The notes beneath the pieces were generated by a model. That model did no database searches. It saw only the letters and a program-made list of their open reading frames with translations, and was not told the DNA's origin. Source: Mucilaginibacter rubeus (GTDB taxonomy: Bacteria; Bacteroidota; Bacteroidia; Sphingobacteriales; Sphingobacteriaceae). From it: 64,000 nucleotides of DNA. Where the stretch lies: NCBI RefSeq assembly GCF_003286415.2, contig NZ_CP043450.1:4216001-4280000 (forward strand). The letters run 5' to 3'. A program made the position numbers and the translations under genes. Positions 34,501 to 42,759 of the stretch are shown in pieces (position 1 is the first letter of the stretch; each line of letters starts with the position of its first letter).

Positions 34501-35693
34501 CAATAAATAAGTCCGCCGCCGTTTGTACCTATCCAGATATTACCCAGCTTATCCTCGGCAAAGTTGTTTACATCGCTGAAAGGCAGGCTATTTGGATCGC
34601 TCAGGTGATGAGTATACCCCGCGAATTTGATAATACTGGGATGATAATAGCTGAGCCCCCTTTTGTAGGTACCGCACCACATAATACCCGAATAATCGCG
34701 GTAAACACAGGTTACGCTGTTTTGTCCAACGGTTTTATAATCATCCTCGCGATTAAGCAGGTAGCTTAATTTAAAACTTTGCTTATCCAGCAGGTTTATA
34801 CCGCCATGGTCTGTGGCTATCCACATCCTGTTTTGATCATCTTCTGCCAAATCAGATACCACATCAGTATTTAAGCCGGTACCTGCCGGGCCTTTGCCAA
34901 TATGTTTAAATACGCCTTTTTGCATATTGAGGTAAAACACCCCAGATGAATAGCTTGGAACAAACACCCAAATATCATCCTGACTGTCGATATATATTTT
35001 GTATGATGAGCTCAAGCCGGGCGGTAACTCGCCCAGCGCTTTACGATAATTAACCTTGTAAGTAACCGGATCAAGCCTTTCCAAAACACCGGTGTTGGAT
35101 ACCAGCCAGATACCTTTTTTCGAATCGACTGAAAGATCAGTGACCATGTTGGTGAAAATGGATTTGTCATCATTATCCTTATGCACCAAATTGGTAAGCA
35201 GTTTTGTTTTAGGGTCATACTTGTACACCCCCTGATTTTTGTTGCGGTGCAAAAACCAGAAGTTCCCAAACCTGTCATTCTTAATAGCTGCGATATAAGG
35301 ATCGTACAGCTTTATTTTGTACAGGAAATCTTTGTAATTACGGGTAAATTTTTCGGTAGCAGGATCATAGATGTTAAAGCCCGTCCGGGTTTCTATCCAT
35401 AGTTTATTTTCAGGACCGGGATTTATGCTAACAATGTAATCGTCATCTAAAGTGGTAGTATCATTGCTGGCATGCTTAAAAGTTTTGATCTTGTAACCAT
35501 CATATTTATTAAGCCCGGATAGGGTGCCAAACCACATAAAACCTTTATCATCCTTATAAACACAGTTAACCTGGTTATGCGATAATCCGCTATTAATATC
35601 AAGTCGTGAAAATTGAAATGAATTTGACTGCGCCCTCAATGATGCTGATAAACACAGCATAAAAAGGCAACATATCAAAATTTTACACTTCAT
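31542..35693 (-). CDS. Hybrid two-component system sensor/regulator (HTCS)
   Basis: A 1383-residue one-protein two-component system. A signal peptide (ends LRAQ) is followed by two seven-bladed propellers of Reg_prop repeats (FMWFGTLSGLNKYDG and about a dozen similar W-x-G-T blocks), a Y_Y_Y domain (about 740-800) and one membrane helix (about 816-834). The cytoplasmic part has a HisKA dimerisation domain with H873 in NVSHEFRTP, an HATPase (GSGIGLAITKEFVKLH), a receiver with phospho-acceptor D1181 (VVSDISMPEMNG) and K in TKPFN, and an AraC-type DNA-binding domain at the end. It senses a periplasmic oligosaccharide and activates the adjacent susC operon. All catalytic residues are present. The mannan ligand is inferred from the locus. 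Confidence 0.96.
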   Translation of the reverse strand: MKCKILICCLFMLCLSASLRAQSNSFQFSRLDINSGLSHNQVNCVYKDDKGFMWFGTLSGLNKYDGYKIKTFKHASNDTTTLDDDYIVSINPGPENKLWIETRTGFNIYDPATEKFTRNYKDFLYKIKLYDPYIAAIKNDRFGNFWFLHRNKNQGVYKYDPKTKLLTNLVHKDNDDKSIFTNMVTDLSVDSKKGIWLVSNTGVLERLDPVTYKVNYRKALGELPPGLSSSYKIYIDSQDDIWVFVPSYSSGVFYLNMQKGVFKHIGKGPAGTGLNTDVVSDLAEDDQNRMWIATDHGGINLLDKQSFKLSYLLNREDDYKTVGQNSVTCVYRDYSGIMWCGTYKRGLSYYHPSIIKFAGYTHHLSDPNSLPFSDVNNFAEDKLGNIWIGTNGGGLIYWDRKAGSFKQYLHNVGDSNSLTNNVIVCLFIDHEQKLWIGTYYGGLDCYDGKTFKHYKHIDGAANSISENRICSIMEDSGQNLWVGTLSAGLNKLDRSRQVVTSYKFDGDITKNTIHSNYVSALLEDRQKNIWVVTAYGVDMLNQKTNRFTHYLHDDKDPNSLVNNNTNNILEDSRGLIWISTREGLNIFNPATKKFTALTKQDGLPDNTTIDIREDESHNIWVSTPNGLSNIVVDRSKPQLRFHFINYNEADGLQGREFAENSSVKTREGELIFGGGNGFNIFKPSALQFNKSSSALLFTDFQLFDKSLGVGEKVNGRVILPESISQLKEIVLNYDQNVFSIEFAALTFFNPDKVKLQYAMEGFYDGWISVDNKLRKATYNLEPGNYTFKVRATNNEFWNGKEIALHIRILPPFWKTTWAYVFYALLGIGALFYFRQRGIKKLREQFSIEKEREEAQRMHELDLMKIKFFTNVSHEFRTPLSLIMAPVDKILKQVSDPETRRQLTMITRNAKRLLNLVNQLMDFRKMEYQELKLYKRSGNIISFIKELSWSFTDIADQKHIRFVFDTDVDEFVTSFDHDKIERILFNLLSNAYKFTHEGGQVSVLLSLKQGDEEEGYLLDIRVVDTGIGIPAAKRERIFDPFFQHDIPGSMLNQGSGIGLAITKEFVKLHQGEIFVESEHNQGSCFTVILPLQKVDEALFTDTEYHLQHDTEFTADSDLTKTVQPKEARDIKKPTVLLVEDNEDFRFYIKDNLKDAFNIIEAENGKKGWQKALAQHPNLVVSDISMPEMNGIDLCRKIKGDSRTSHIPVILLTAQTGEEQQIKGLETGATDYMTKPFNFEILHSKIKNILSQQEKMRKTYQKQVDVTPTELQVDSPEELFIKKVLMLIDANIANPNFSVEELSSEMFVSRYTLYKKILQMTGKTPNELVRSMRLKRAAQLLETGHLTISQICHKVGFKSQKYFVRTFKAEFNSIPSKYLEAMNQE

Positions 35694-36165
35694 TAACGAT
35701 TTTTTAGGGGCTATACTACGCTATATAAATTTTAACTTTTAGGTTTGCAGGCAAATAAGTTTAAACATTTAACCCAAATGGTCAAAAGGATTTAATTAGC
35801 TGTAATTTAATCTGCCATTAACACTGTATTTGATAATTTGCCCGCTTAAAACCGGTGTGTTTTTTGGCCGGGGTTTTGCTACAGCATTTATAATTGGTTT
35901 ATTATCAAATTTACTTTTTATACCGAGGTAAGATATAATACTTTTTTTACAATATTTAGTTTTAAATTAACAAAAACATTTAAAATCACCGTTAATAGCA
36001 TCAAAATACAGCACTGATATATAATACTTTTATTTCATTTTACTTATCAAACAAAAGTTCTTAAAACGATTTAAAAAGTATTTCAATCAAATAAAACGAT
36101 TATGGCAAACAAACTCCGGCCGGGTTTTGTAGAAGTAACCGTATATTAATACAAGTACCTATTGA
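35694..36165. other. 472-bp divergent intergenic region, AT-rich
   Basis: This spacer separates the HTCS start (minus) from the mlaE-like start (plus). It is strongly AT-rich with T and A runs. I see no open frame of interest, no exact TAnnTTTG close to either start, and no clear repeat. Both promoters must lie here. Confidence 0.4.
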
Positions 36166-36975
36166 ATGGACAATACGCAAAGCATACCAAAGCACACAAA
36201 CAAAAGATTAGCGAAGCTTAAACAAAGCCTGAGCGACTTTTTTTTGACGCTTTATAATATTAATAAATTTATTCTTCGCTTTTTTAGAGAGGCCTTTGTA
36301 CCGCCTTTTGAACTTAAAGAAGTGGTACGCCAATGCTACGAGGTCGGTGTACGTTCATTTACACTGATATCTGTTACAGGCTTTATTGTTGGTGTGATTT
36401 TCACCAAGCAATCAAGGCCATCGCTATCGCAATTTGGAGCCGAATCATGGCTACCTTCGCTGGTATCTATTGCCATTATGCGCGCGCTTGCCCCATTGGT
36501 TACCGCGCTTATAGCCTCCGGAAAAGTAGGTTCAAGCATTGGCGCCGAGTTGGGTTCTATGAGGGTGACCGAGCAGATAGACGCCATGGAGGTATCGGGC
36601 ACCAAACCTTTTAAATACCTTGTATGTACGCGCGTTTTGGCTACCACGCTTACCATTCCAATTTTATCAACATATACCGGCTTTGTAGCGTTGTTTGGCG
36701 GCTACTTAAACGTTACTCAAAACGAGGGCACCACCTGGACTACCTTTATACAGGAAGTTTTTGAACCATTAACTTTTACTGATTTTGTAGCATCGCTCAT
36801 CAAATCAATTGTATTTGGCTTTACCATTGGTATTGTTGGATGCTACCAGGGTTACAACTCCAATAAGGGCACCGAGGGTGTGGGCAAAGCTGCAAATGGC
36901 GCGGTAATTACCGCCATGTTCCTGGTATTTATTGAAGAAGTTATTATTGTACAGATAACCGGCTGGTTCCGCTAA
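36166..36975 (+). CDS. MlaE-family ABC transporter permease
   Basis: A 269-residue inner-membrane permease of the MlaE/Ttg2B type. The amphipathic N-terminus (FFLTLYNINKFILRFFREAF) precedes the permease core with about five helices. RSFTLISVTGFIVGVIFTKQ, then APLVTALIASGKVGSSIGAELGSMRVTEQIDAMEVSG and PFKYLVCTRVLATTLTIPIL are the family hallmark, and the C-terminus has GCYQGYNSNKGTEGVGKAANGAV. It works with the ATPase 11 nt downstream and the MCE protein after that to move phospholipids between the membranes. No MlaA, MlaB or MlaC is in the window, as is normal for Bacteroidota. Confidence 0.93.
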   Translation: MDNTQSIPKHTNKRLAKLKQSLSDFFLTLYNINKFILRFFREAFVPPFELKEVVRQCYEVGVRSFTLISVTGFIVGVIFTKQSRPSLSQFGAESWLPSLVSIAIMRALAPLVTALIASGKVGSSIGAELGSMRVTEQIDAMEVSGTKPFKYLVCTRVLATTLTIPILSTYTGFVALFGGYLNVTQNEGTTWTTFIQEVFEPLTFTDFVASLIKSIVFGFTIGIVGCYQGYNSNKGTEGVGKAANGAVITAMFLVFIEEVIIVQITGWFR

Positions 36976-36986
36976 TTAACTGAAAT

Positions 36987-37760
36987 ATGAAGAAAGTAGC
37001 AGTACAGGCAGATCAAAATAACCCGGTTATCAGCATAAGGGGCTTAAAAAAAGCTTTCCAGGATTATGCCGTACTTCGCGGTATAGATCTTGACCTTTAC
37101 CAGGGTGAGAACCTTGTTGTACTTGGTCGCTCAGGTACCGGAAAATCGGTATTGATCAAGATCATATCGGGCCTGCTGAAGCCCGACGAAGGCATGGTAA
37201 AGGTATTTGGACAGGATATTGCCCATGTTACCGAGGATGATCTACAGAAACTCCGCATCAGGATAGGCTTTTCATTCCAGAATAGCGCCTTGTACGATAG
37301 TATGACCGTACGTAAAAACCTGGAGTTTCCGCTGGTACGTAATAAACGTAACCTCACCCGCGGAGAGATTAACACCGCGGTTGAAACTGTACTTGACGCG
37401 GTAGGCCTTTCGCAAACTATTAACCAGATGCCGTCTGAACTATCCGGCGGTCAGCGTAAGCGTATCGGTATTGCCCGTACACTGATATTGAATCCGGAGA
37501 TCATGCTGTATGACGAGCCAACGGCCGGTCTTGACCCTATTACCTGTATCGAGATCAATGACCTCATTAACGAGGTACAACAGCGTTACAATACATCATC
37601 TATCATCATAACACACGACCTTACCTGCGCCAAACAAACCGGCGACAGGATTGCTATGCTCTTAGACGGGCAGTTTCAGCGTACCGGCACTTTCGAAGAA
37701 GTATTTAATACCACCGACAGCCGGGTGAAACCTTTTTACGACTACAACTTTATTGAATAA
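36987..37760 (+). CDS. MlaF-family ABC transporter ATPase
   Basis: A 257-residue ATPase that powers the MlaE-type permease. Walker A is GRSGTGKSVLIK (near residues 50-61), the Q-loop is FSFQNSALYDSMTVRKNLEFPL, the ABC signature is LSGGQRKRIGIARTL, Walker B is IMLYDEPTAGLDP and the switch His is in SIIITHDL. SALYDSMTV and EPTAGLDPIT are typical of the MlaF/Mkl subgroup. It lies 11 nt after the permease and 30 nt before the MCE gene, in one operon. Confidence 0.95.
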   Translation: MKKVAVQADQNNPVISIRGLKKAFQDYAVLRGIDLDLYQGENLVVLGRSGTGKSVLIKIISGLLKPDEGMVKVFGQDIAHVTEDDLQKLRIRIGFSFQNSALYDSMTVRKNLEFPLVRNKRNLTRGEINTAVETVLDAVGLSQTINQMPSELSGGQRKRIGIARTLILNPEIMLYDEPTAGLDPITCIEINDLINEVQQRYNTSSIIITHDLTCAKQTGDRIAMLLDGQFQRTGTFEEVFNTTDSRVKPFYDYNFIE

Positions 37761-37790
37761 CAACACTTAGATAAGATATATACCATTAAT

Positions 37791-38780
37791 ATGGATCCAG
37801 CAGAAAACAGAAAATCAATTATAGTAGGCATATTCCTGGCACTCGGCCTTATATTGTTCATATTGGGCGTATTTACCCTGGGTGGTCAGCAAAAAGCCTT
37901 TGTTAAAAATATAAAGCTAAGCGCCATATTTACCGATGTTGCCGGTTTAAAAAAAGGTAACGCTATCTGGTTTTCGGGCGTTAAAGTGGGCACCATCAGT
38001 GCTATCAAATTCATTGGCCCATCAAAGGTTGAGGTTAATATGAATGTTGACGAGGCAACCCAACAATACATCCGCCGTAACGCTATGGCCAAAATTGGAT
38101 CGGACGGTTTAATAGGTAATAAACTCATCGTAATAGAAGGCGGCACTGCACAAGCCCCGGTAATTGAAGATGGCGATGTACTGCAATCAGAAAAAATGCT
38201 TTCGACCGATGATATGCTTAAAACCCTGCAGGATAACAACCAAAACCTGTTGGCCATCACCAACGATTTTAAATCATTAAGCCGCAATATACTACAAGGC
38301 AAAGGTACTGTAGGCGCATTATTAGCTGATAGTACTATGGCTATACAATTACGAGGTGCTATGCGTAACCTACAGGCCACCACCCAAAGCGCAGCTTTGA
38401 TGGCAGTACAACTTGATCAGTTTAGCCGTAAAATGAATACAAAGGGTGGCCTTGCCGATAAAATGCTTACAGATACGGCTACTTTCGGCCAGATCAAACA
38501 AGCGGTAACACAGCTACAGCAAACTGCGGCAAATGCATCAACACTTACCAACAACCTTACCAAGGCAAGCAACAAGCTTAACAGTACTGATAATGCCCTT
38601 GGCGTTTTGCTAAATGATCCGAAAGCGGCAGTACAAACACAATCGGCCATTAATAACCTGCAAGCGGCATCTATCAAATTAAACGATGATCTTGAGGCAG
38701 CTCAACATAACTTTTTGCTGCGTGGCTTTTTCAAAAAACGTGATAAAGCAAAAGCTGATAGTTTGAAAGGGAAGCAATAA
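37791..38780 (+). CDS. MlaD-family MCE domain protein
   Basis: A 329-residue substrate-binding component with an N-terminal membrane anchor (IIVGIFLALGLILFILGVFTL, about 10-30). A single MCE domain follows from about 40 to 118 (LSAIFTDVAGLKKGNAIWFSGVKVGTISAIKF, then MAKIGSDGLIGNKLIVIEGG). A long helical/coiled-coil C-terminal part (about 140-315), rich in Gln, Asn and Ala, ends in a basic tail FKKRDKAKADSLKGKQ. The coiled coil probably spans or contacts the periplasm and bridges to the outer membrane. It completes the MlaE-MlaF-MlaD operon. Confidence 0.93.
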   Translation: MDPAENRKSIIVGIFLALGLILFILGVFTLGGQQKAFVKNIKLSAIFTDVAGLKKGNAIWFSGVKVGTISAIKFIGPSKVEVNMNVDEATQQYIRRNAMAKIGSDGLIGNKLIVIEGGTAQAPVIEDGDVLQSEKMLSTDDMLKTLQDNNQNLLAITNDFKSLSRNILQGKGTVGALLADSTMAIQLRGAMRNLQATTQSAALMAVQLDQFSRKMNTKGGLADKMLTDTATFGQIKQAVTQLQQTAANASTLTNNLTKASNKLNSTDNALGVLLNDPKAAVQTQSAINNLQAASIKLNDDLEAAQHNFLLRGFFKKRDKAKADSLKGKQ

Positions 38781-38833
38781 AGAGCCTGCTATTTTTTGAG
38801 TAGATCTTGCTTTCCTTACTGTTTTACAAAAAA

Positions 38834-38966
38834 TGTCATTTCGACTGAGCAGAAGTGGGTAAAAGCATTGGGAGCGAAAGAGAAATCTTATACGCCCTAA
38901 CGAACGAGTATTGTTGAGTTTACCGAATGTGTTAGATTTCTCACTCGTACCTCGTTCGAAATGACA
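38834..38966. repeat. Dispersed palindromic repeat, TGTCATTTCG subfamily
   Basis: The ends TGTCATTTCG (38834) and CGAAATGACA (38966) and inner AGAAATCT / AGATTTCT make an imperfect inverted repeat of 133 bp. It is the same subfamily as the 42246-42380 copy and related to, but distinct from, the GTCATTGCGAGG set. Confidence 0.8.
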
Positions 38967-39030
38967 AACTGTTTTTACTTGAATAGAGCGATACTTTCAG
39001 ATCTCGCATTTGAAGTCTAAAAAACAAAAT

Positions 39031-39056
39031 GCGTTCCGTATCTCACCCCGGAACGC
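39031..39056. terminator. Hairpin between convergent mlaD-like and acyltransferase genes
   Basis: The perfect arms GCGTTCCG and CGGAACGC surround a 10-nt loop, with one more T-A pair outside. No T-run follows, so a terminator role is only likely from its convergent position. The rest of the 38781-39228 spacer holds the repeat at 38834 and otherwise AT-rich sequence. Confidence 0.4.
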
Positions 39057-39228
39057 AGTCTCGACAACATCTCACTGATATCGATCAACTAAATCAGGTA
39101 AATCTCACCCTGTATCTTACTATACACGCATATCGTGCCATTGTTTTAAATAATTAAAAATCAACTTATTAAACAAATCACAACTTCTTAAAATGTCCGA
39201 TTACGCACATACATTGTCCAATATCGGA

Positions 39229-40392
39229 TCATATAATTTTATTTACTCCGGGTATCTTCACCAGCACCGCCGATAATAGAAAACTACCGGCAACAGCCAG
39301 CGGACCAACAATCAACAATTTATAGCCCGGATCCATTGGCCAGCCTATAGCAATAACTGATAATGAGATGAGTACCAAAGGATGAAAAATATATACTCCA
39401 AATGCAGCCCGTGACATGCTTTTGCCCGTTGCTGATTGCCTCGCCCACCTGTGCTTTGCAATAATCAATAACGCATCCATAATAAACACACCTGTAAACT
39501 GTTCCCAGCAGGCATACATTAACGACTGCCAGTGCCCTTCTCCGCTCAAAGTAGCTATTGAACTATGGGTGATTTCCTTCACAAAATAAAGCGCAGGAAA
39601 CATGATCAAAATCATGAAAGCTGCCAGCCAGGCAAATACCCGGCCTGTTTTTAGATTAAAGCTGCTGAGCCAGTTGCTTCGGGATGCCACTATCCCCATA
39701 CAAAACATGGCCACATATTGTGGAAAATGCCCTAACTGGAAGCCTACAGGCTTGAGCACCCACCCTATCGGGAACACTATGCGTACAATATAGGAGGCTA
39801 CCCCTAATCCACCGGCAAATAATATAATAGCAAAAGCTGATGGTGCTTTTTGAAGCTGTCTTTGAGGTTTTGTAATTGGATCAATCAGTACAAAAACCAA
39901 ACTGAATAACAGTAATGCAGCCACAAACCAAAGCACTCCAAAATCTATCCAGCCGTCAAAACCACTCAGGTATTGGAAATAAGTGATTTGGTGACCATCC
40001 GCGAAGCGATAAACAATATAGCTCAACACCGGCGACAGGATAAACGAATAAAATAACAGCGGAATTCCTAAACGTTTTAACCTATCGGCAGTAAAACGCG
40101 CAGCACCTTTCTTTTCTAATGACGACGCTGTAAAATAGGCCGAAATAAAAAAGAAGAACCCCATGAAAAACGACTGATTAACAGCAACAAACAACGTCAT
40201 GGGAATAAGTGCTGCGGTATGCGTGGTTTTATCTGCAAAGTACCAGCCTCCGGGCGCGCCATAAGTGATAAAAGCATGATGCAATACCACCAGGATAGTT
40301 AGCGCGATTTTTAAATTATCTATGTAAAGCAACTTTGGTATCGCCGAATATTTAATATTATTTTCAGCAGGTTGGATATTGTTTAACTGCAT
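39229..40392 (-). CDS. Acyltransferase 3 family integral membrane protein
   Basis: A 387-residue protein with about ten membrane helices. The acyltransferase-3 pattern is clear: LLYIDNLKIALTILVVLHHAFITYG with the catalytic-type His in VVLHHA, then FFMGFFFFISAYFTASSLEKKGAARFTADRLKRLGIPLLFYSFIL, and near the end the conserved AAFGVYIFHPLVLI. The layout resembles OpgC/glucan-modifying and surface polysaccharide O-acyltransferases. The acceptor is unknown. It stands alone, and no polysaccharide biosynthesis genes are nearby. Confidence 0.9.
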   Translation of the reverse strand: MQLNNIQPAENNIKYSAIPKLLYIDNLKIALTILVVLHHAFITYGAPGGWYFADKTTHTAALIPMTLFVAVNQSFFMGFFFFISAYFTASSLEKKGAARFTADRLKRLGIPLLFYSFILSPVLSYIVYRFADGHQITYFQYLSGFDGWIDFGVLWFVAALLLFSLVFVLIDPITKPQRQLQKAPSAFAIILFAGGLGVASYIVRIVFPIGWVLKPVGFQLGHFPQYVAMFCMGIVASRSNWLSSFNLKTGRVFAWLAAFMILIMFPALYFVKEITHSSIATLSGEGHWQSLMYACWEQFTGVFIMDALLIIAKHRWARQSATGKSMSRAAFGVYIFHPLVLISLSVIAIGWPMDPGYKLLIVGPLAVAGSFLLSAVLVKIPGVNKII

Positions 40393-40539
40393 AGGCTTAT
40401 TTTTCGATTAATAAGACAGTATAAACTTTTACATGTTACACCCAAATCAACGTTGTAGTAAATTATTACATAACCAGTTACAACATACAGGAGTGTAAAA
40501 TACGATATCCTACTTCACAGATTTTGCACAATTTTATTT

Positions 40540-40547
40540 TAAATTTG
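40540..40547 (+). promoter_or_regulatory. -7 element TAAATTTG upstream of the sigma-like gene
   Basis: A perfect TAnnTTTG. The start site would fall near 40554, giving a 5' leader of about 45 nt (TTG start) or 85 nt (ATG 40640). Confidence 0.4.
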
Positions 40548-40639
40548 TAACATAATTTTTATATATTTCGTTGAATACTAAAAATATATCACTTTAATTG
40601 ACCCCTGATTTGAACTCGCAGCTATCAATATCTGCATCC

Positions 40640-41104
40640 ATGGCCCAGAGCAAGTCGGTGGCCGTCCGAAACTTATATAACAGTTACGCTGCGAAGCTTT
40701 TGGGATATATTCATGAGGTAGTACAAGATAAACAGGTAGCAGAGCAATACTTGCAAGCCGTTTTTAATGATGTTCCAAACGAAATTGAGGAGCTTTCAAA
40801 AACCGGTGTAAATGCGCTTTGTCGCTTGCAGGTTATGGCGCGACAGAAACTGGCTGATTTTTTTGAAACCTTTGATAATGAAACAGACAGGCGGGCCTGG
40901 CAAAATATGTCATGGGTGAACAATAAACATATCGCATTGATGACACCACTGCAACAGCAGGTTTTTCTTGGTGTTTATTATCAATGCAAAACAACATCAC
41001 ATATTGCCAAAGAGCTCAATAATTCGGAAGAGCAAATAAGAAAAACGTTAAAAGAGTGTTTTACCATTATCAGAAACGAGCGAAACAATGAAAGAGTACA
41101 TTGA
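40640..41104 (+). CDS. Divergent sigma-70 ECF-like protein
   Basis: 154 residues from ATG 40640; TTG 40598 would add 14 residues and cannot be excluded. The layout follows ECF sigma factors: a region-2-like helix VRNLYNSYAAKLLGYIHEVVQDKQVAEQYLQAVF, a linker, and a C-terminal region-4-like part with TPLQQQVFLGVYYQCKTTSHIAKELNNSEEQIRKTLKECF, where the helix-turn-helix should lie. Conservation is weak, and the usual region-2 D-x-x-D/E-D-x-x-Q-x-x-F block is partly lost, so it may be a degenerate or atypical sigma. It overlaps a membrane-anchored anti-sigma-like gene by 17 bp, which supports the reading. Confidence 0.65.
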   Translation: MAQSKSVAVRNLYNSYAAKLLGYIHEVVQDKQVAEQYLQAVFNDVPNEIEELSKTGVNALCRLQVMARQKLADFFETFDNETDRRAWQNMSWVNNKHIALMTPLQQQVFLGVYYQCKTTSHIAKELNNSEEQIRKTLKECFTIIRNERNNERVH

Positions 41105-41585
41105 TAGTGGCATACTGGAGGTTTTTGTAATGGGCGCAGCTACCGACGAGGAAGTGAGGGAGCTGATGTACATGAAAGCGAAATACCCTGAAGTAGATGA
41201 AGCCCTGAAGCAATTGGAAACAGATATGGAGAGAATTGCCGGCAATATGGCCATTGCTCCTCCTCCGGGAATTTGGGATAAGATTGAAAACGAAATTGAT
41301 GATCTTATTCGCCGGGATACCTACACAGCACAGCCTGTAAAATTCCGGACAGATCATGGACATAATGGCTATGAAAGAACAGTTCCGCCAGATCAGTTCA
41401 TCTCCATTGAATCTGAATCAAACCACATGCGCCTGCATAAATCATGGCGCTGGGTATTTGCCGCAGTATTTGTATTAGGAAAGATCTTCTTAGGCTTCGC
41501 GATATATTTTTACCTCGAAAACCGCCAAACTCAACAACAATTGCAGGAATTAAAAACGGAGATCAGGGAGTTGAAAAAGAAATAG
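41088..41585 (+). CDS. Anti-sigma-factor-like membrane protein
   Basis: A 165-residue protein. The cytoplasmic N-terminal part starts MKEYIDSGILEVFVMGAATDEEVRELMYMKAKYPEVDEALKQLE, the layout seen at the front of Bacteroidota RskA/FecR-type anti-sigma factors, followed by PPPGIWDKIENEI, a common anti-sigma linker motif. One membrane helix (about 120-142, WRWVFAAVFVLGKIFLGFAIYFYL) precedes a coiled-coil tail QQQLQELKTEIRELKKK. The normal large periplasmic domain is missing, so the tail is only about 20 residues. It overlaps the sigma-like gene by 17 bp and is followed by a terminator at 41626. Confidence 0.65.
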   Translation: MKEYIDSGILEVFVMGAATDEEVRELMYMKAKYPEVDEALKQLETDMERIAGNMAIAPPPGIWDKIENEIDDLIRRDTYTAQPVKFRTDHGHNGYERTVPPDQFISIESESNHMRLHKSWRWVFAAVFVLGKIFLGFAIYFYLENRQTQQQLQELKTEIRELKKK

Positions 41586-41625
41586 AGACCAGAGATTAGA
41601 TTTCCGTCACTTTGCTTAAATATTG

Positions 41626-41653
41626 AAGGCATCCATAAGGGTGCCTTTTTTTA
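41626..41653 (+). terminator. Intrinsic terminator of the sigma/anti-sigma-like pair
   Basis: Stem AAGGCATCC (41626-41634) with GGGTGCCTT (41639-41647), a 4-nt loop and a T-run of seven. Confidence 0.85.
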
Positions 41654-41679
41654 TTACCTATTAACGCTAACTTTAACTT

Positions 41680-42234
41680 ATGGAAAACGATTATATAACC
41701 AGCGTAAAAAAGCAATTCGCCTATTACAAATCACTGGGCGAAAAAACGTTTGAACAACTTACCGACGAGCAATTGAGCTGGCAGTACAACCCTGAGTCGA
41801 ACAGTATTGCCATGATCGTGAACCACCTGTCGGGCAACATGATTTCCCGTTGGACGGATATTTTCACCACCGACGGAGAAAAACCAACCCGTAACCGCGA
41901 TGCCGAATTTGCAACCGGTACTCCTACCCGGGAGGTTATTTTAGATGCCTGGAACCAGGGCTGGAAATGCCTGTTTGATACACTCGACGCGCTAACTATT
42001 AATGATCTCGAGAGGATTATCTATATCCGTAACCAGGGGCATACCGTTATGGAAGCCATTAACCGCCAGTTAGCGCACTACCCCTACCACGTTGGGCAGA
42101 TCGTTTTTTTAGGGAAAATGCTCTGCAACGAAAACTGGCATTCGTTATCAATACCCAGAGGCCAATCTGAAAATTATAACGCCGATAAATTTGCCCAGGA
42201 AAAACGGAAGGTGCATTTTACGGATGAGAAGTAA
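41680..42234 (+). CDS. DinB-like / DUF1572 family protein
   Basis: A 184-residue cytoplasmic protein with a four-helix DinB fold. The metal-site His pattern is spread as in DUF1572/DinB: AMIVNHLSGNMISRW with a first His near residue 49, then a late NRQLAHYPYHVGQIVFLGKML that gives two more His residues near 132-137. The family is related to YfiT/DinB thiol-transferase-like proteins (bacillithiol or mycothiol context) with unknown function in Bacteroidota. The C-terminal tail is charged. It stands alone after a terminator. Confidence 0.85.
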   Translation: MENDYITSVKKQFAYYKSLGEKTFEQLTDEQLSWQYNPESNSIAMIVNHLSGNMISRWTDIFTTDGEKPTRNRDAEFATGTPTREVILDAWNQGWKCLFDTLDALTINDLERIIYIRNQGHTVMEAINRQLAHYPYHVGQIVFLGKMLCNENWHSLSIPRGQSENYNADKFAQEKRKVHFTDEK

Positions 42235-42245
42235 CAGCTAAAAAT

Positions 42246-42380
42246 TGTCATTTCGAAACGAGGAACGAGTGAGAAATCTTATACGATAAGCCATTCCAAC
42301 AAGCATGGCTGCCTACCAAGGCGTATAAGATTTCTCCTCGCCTTTCTTTTTACCCCACGCTTCGCTCGTCGGAAATGACA
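42246..42380. repeat. Dispersed palindromic repeat, TGTCATTTCG subfamily, second copy
   Basis: The ends TGTCATTTCG (42246) and GGAAATGACA (42380) and the inner pair GAAATCTTATACG / CGTATAAGATTTC make a 135-bp inverted repeat. It matches the 38834 copy in both the outer and inner words. Confidence 0.82.
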
Positions 42381-42402
42381 ACGCCTGTTACCATAAAACA
42401 CA

Positions 42403-42429
42403 AAAGGCATCCCCTCGCGGAATGCCTTT
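42403..42429. terminator. Hairpin between convergent DinB-like and SPFH genes
   Basis: AAAGGCAT (42403-42410) and ATGCCTTT (42422-42429) pair, with a partly paired GC-rich loop. A bidirectional terminator is likely. The rest of the spacer to 42759 contains degenerate direct words (AATCTCCAA, AAGGTTTAGG) and no gene. Confidence 0.55.
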
Positions 42430-42759
42430 GCTCAATTGATCGGTTTAGGTTAAAAGCCTCGTCAATTTATCAGCACGGTTAGCTCGTGAAACCAGATGCT
42501 ATCGCAGCCGCTAATCCCCGAATCTCCAACCCCTGATGTCTTTAAATAAGGTTTAGGTATAAAGAACGCGTTATCTTGATTTGGAGATGGCTACTACGCG
42601 CCAATCTCCAACTTCTGATTTCTCTTCAACAAAAGGTTTAGGATTTGAAATTATATGTACTCTCCCTTAAAAATCTCCAATCACAAACCTTAGCCATGAT
42701 GCATAATTTGTAAGGATTACATAATCCAATCACAATTTTTATGCAACAGGATCTTTCAA

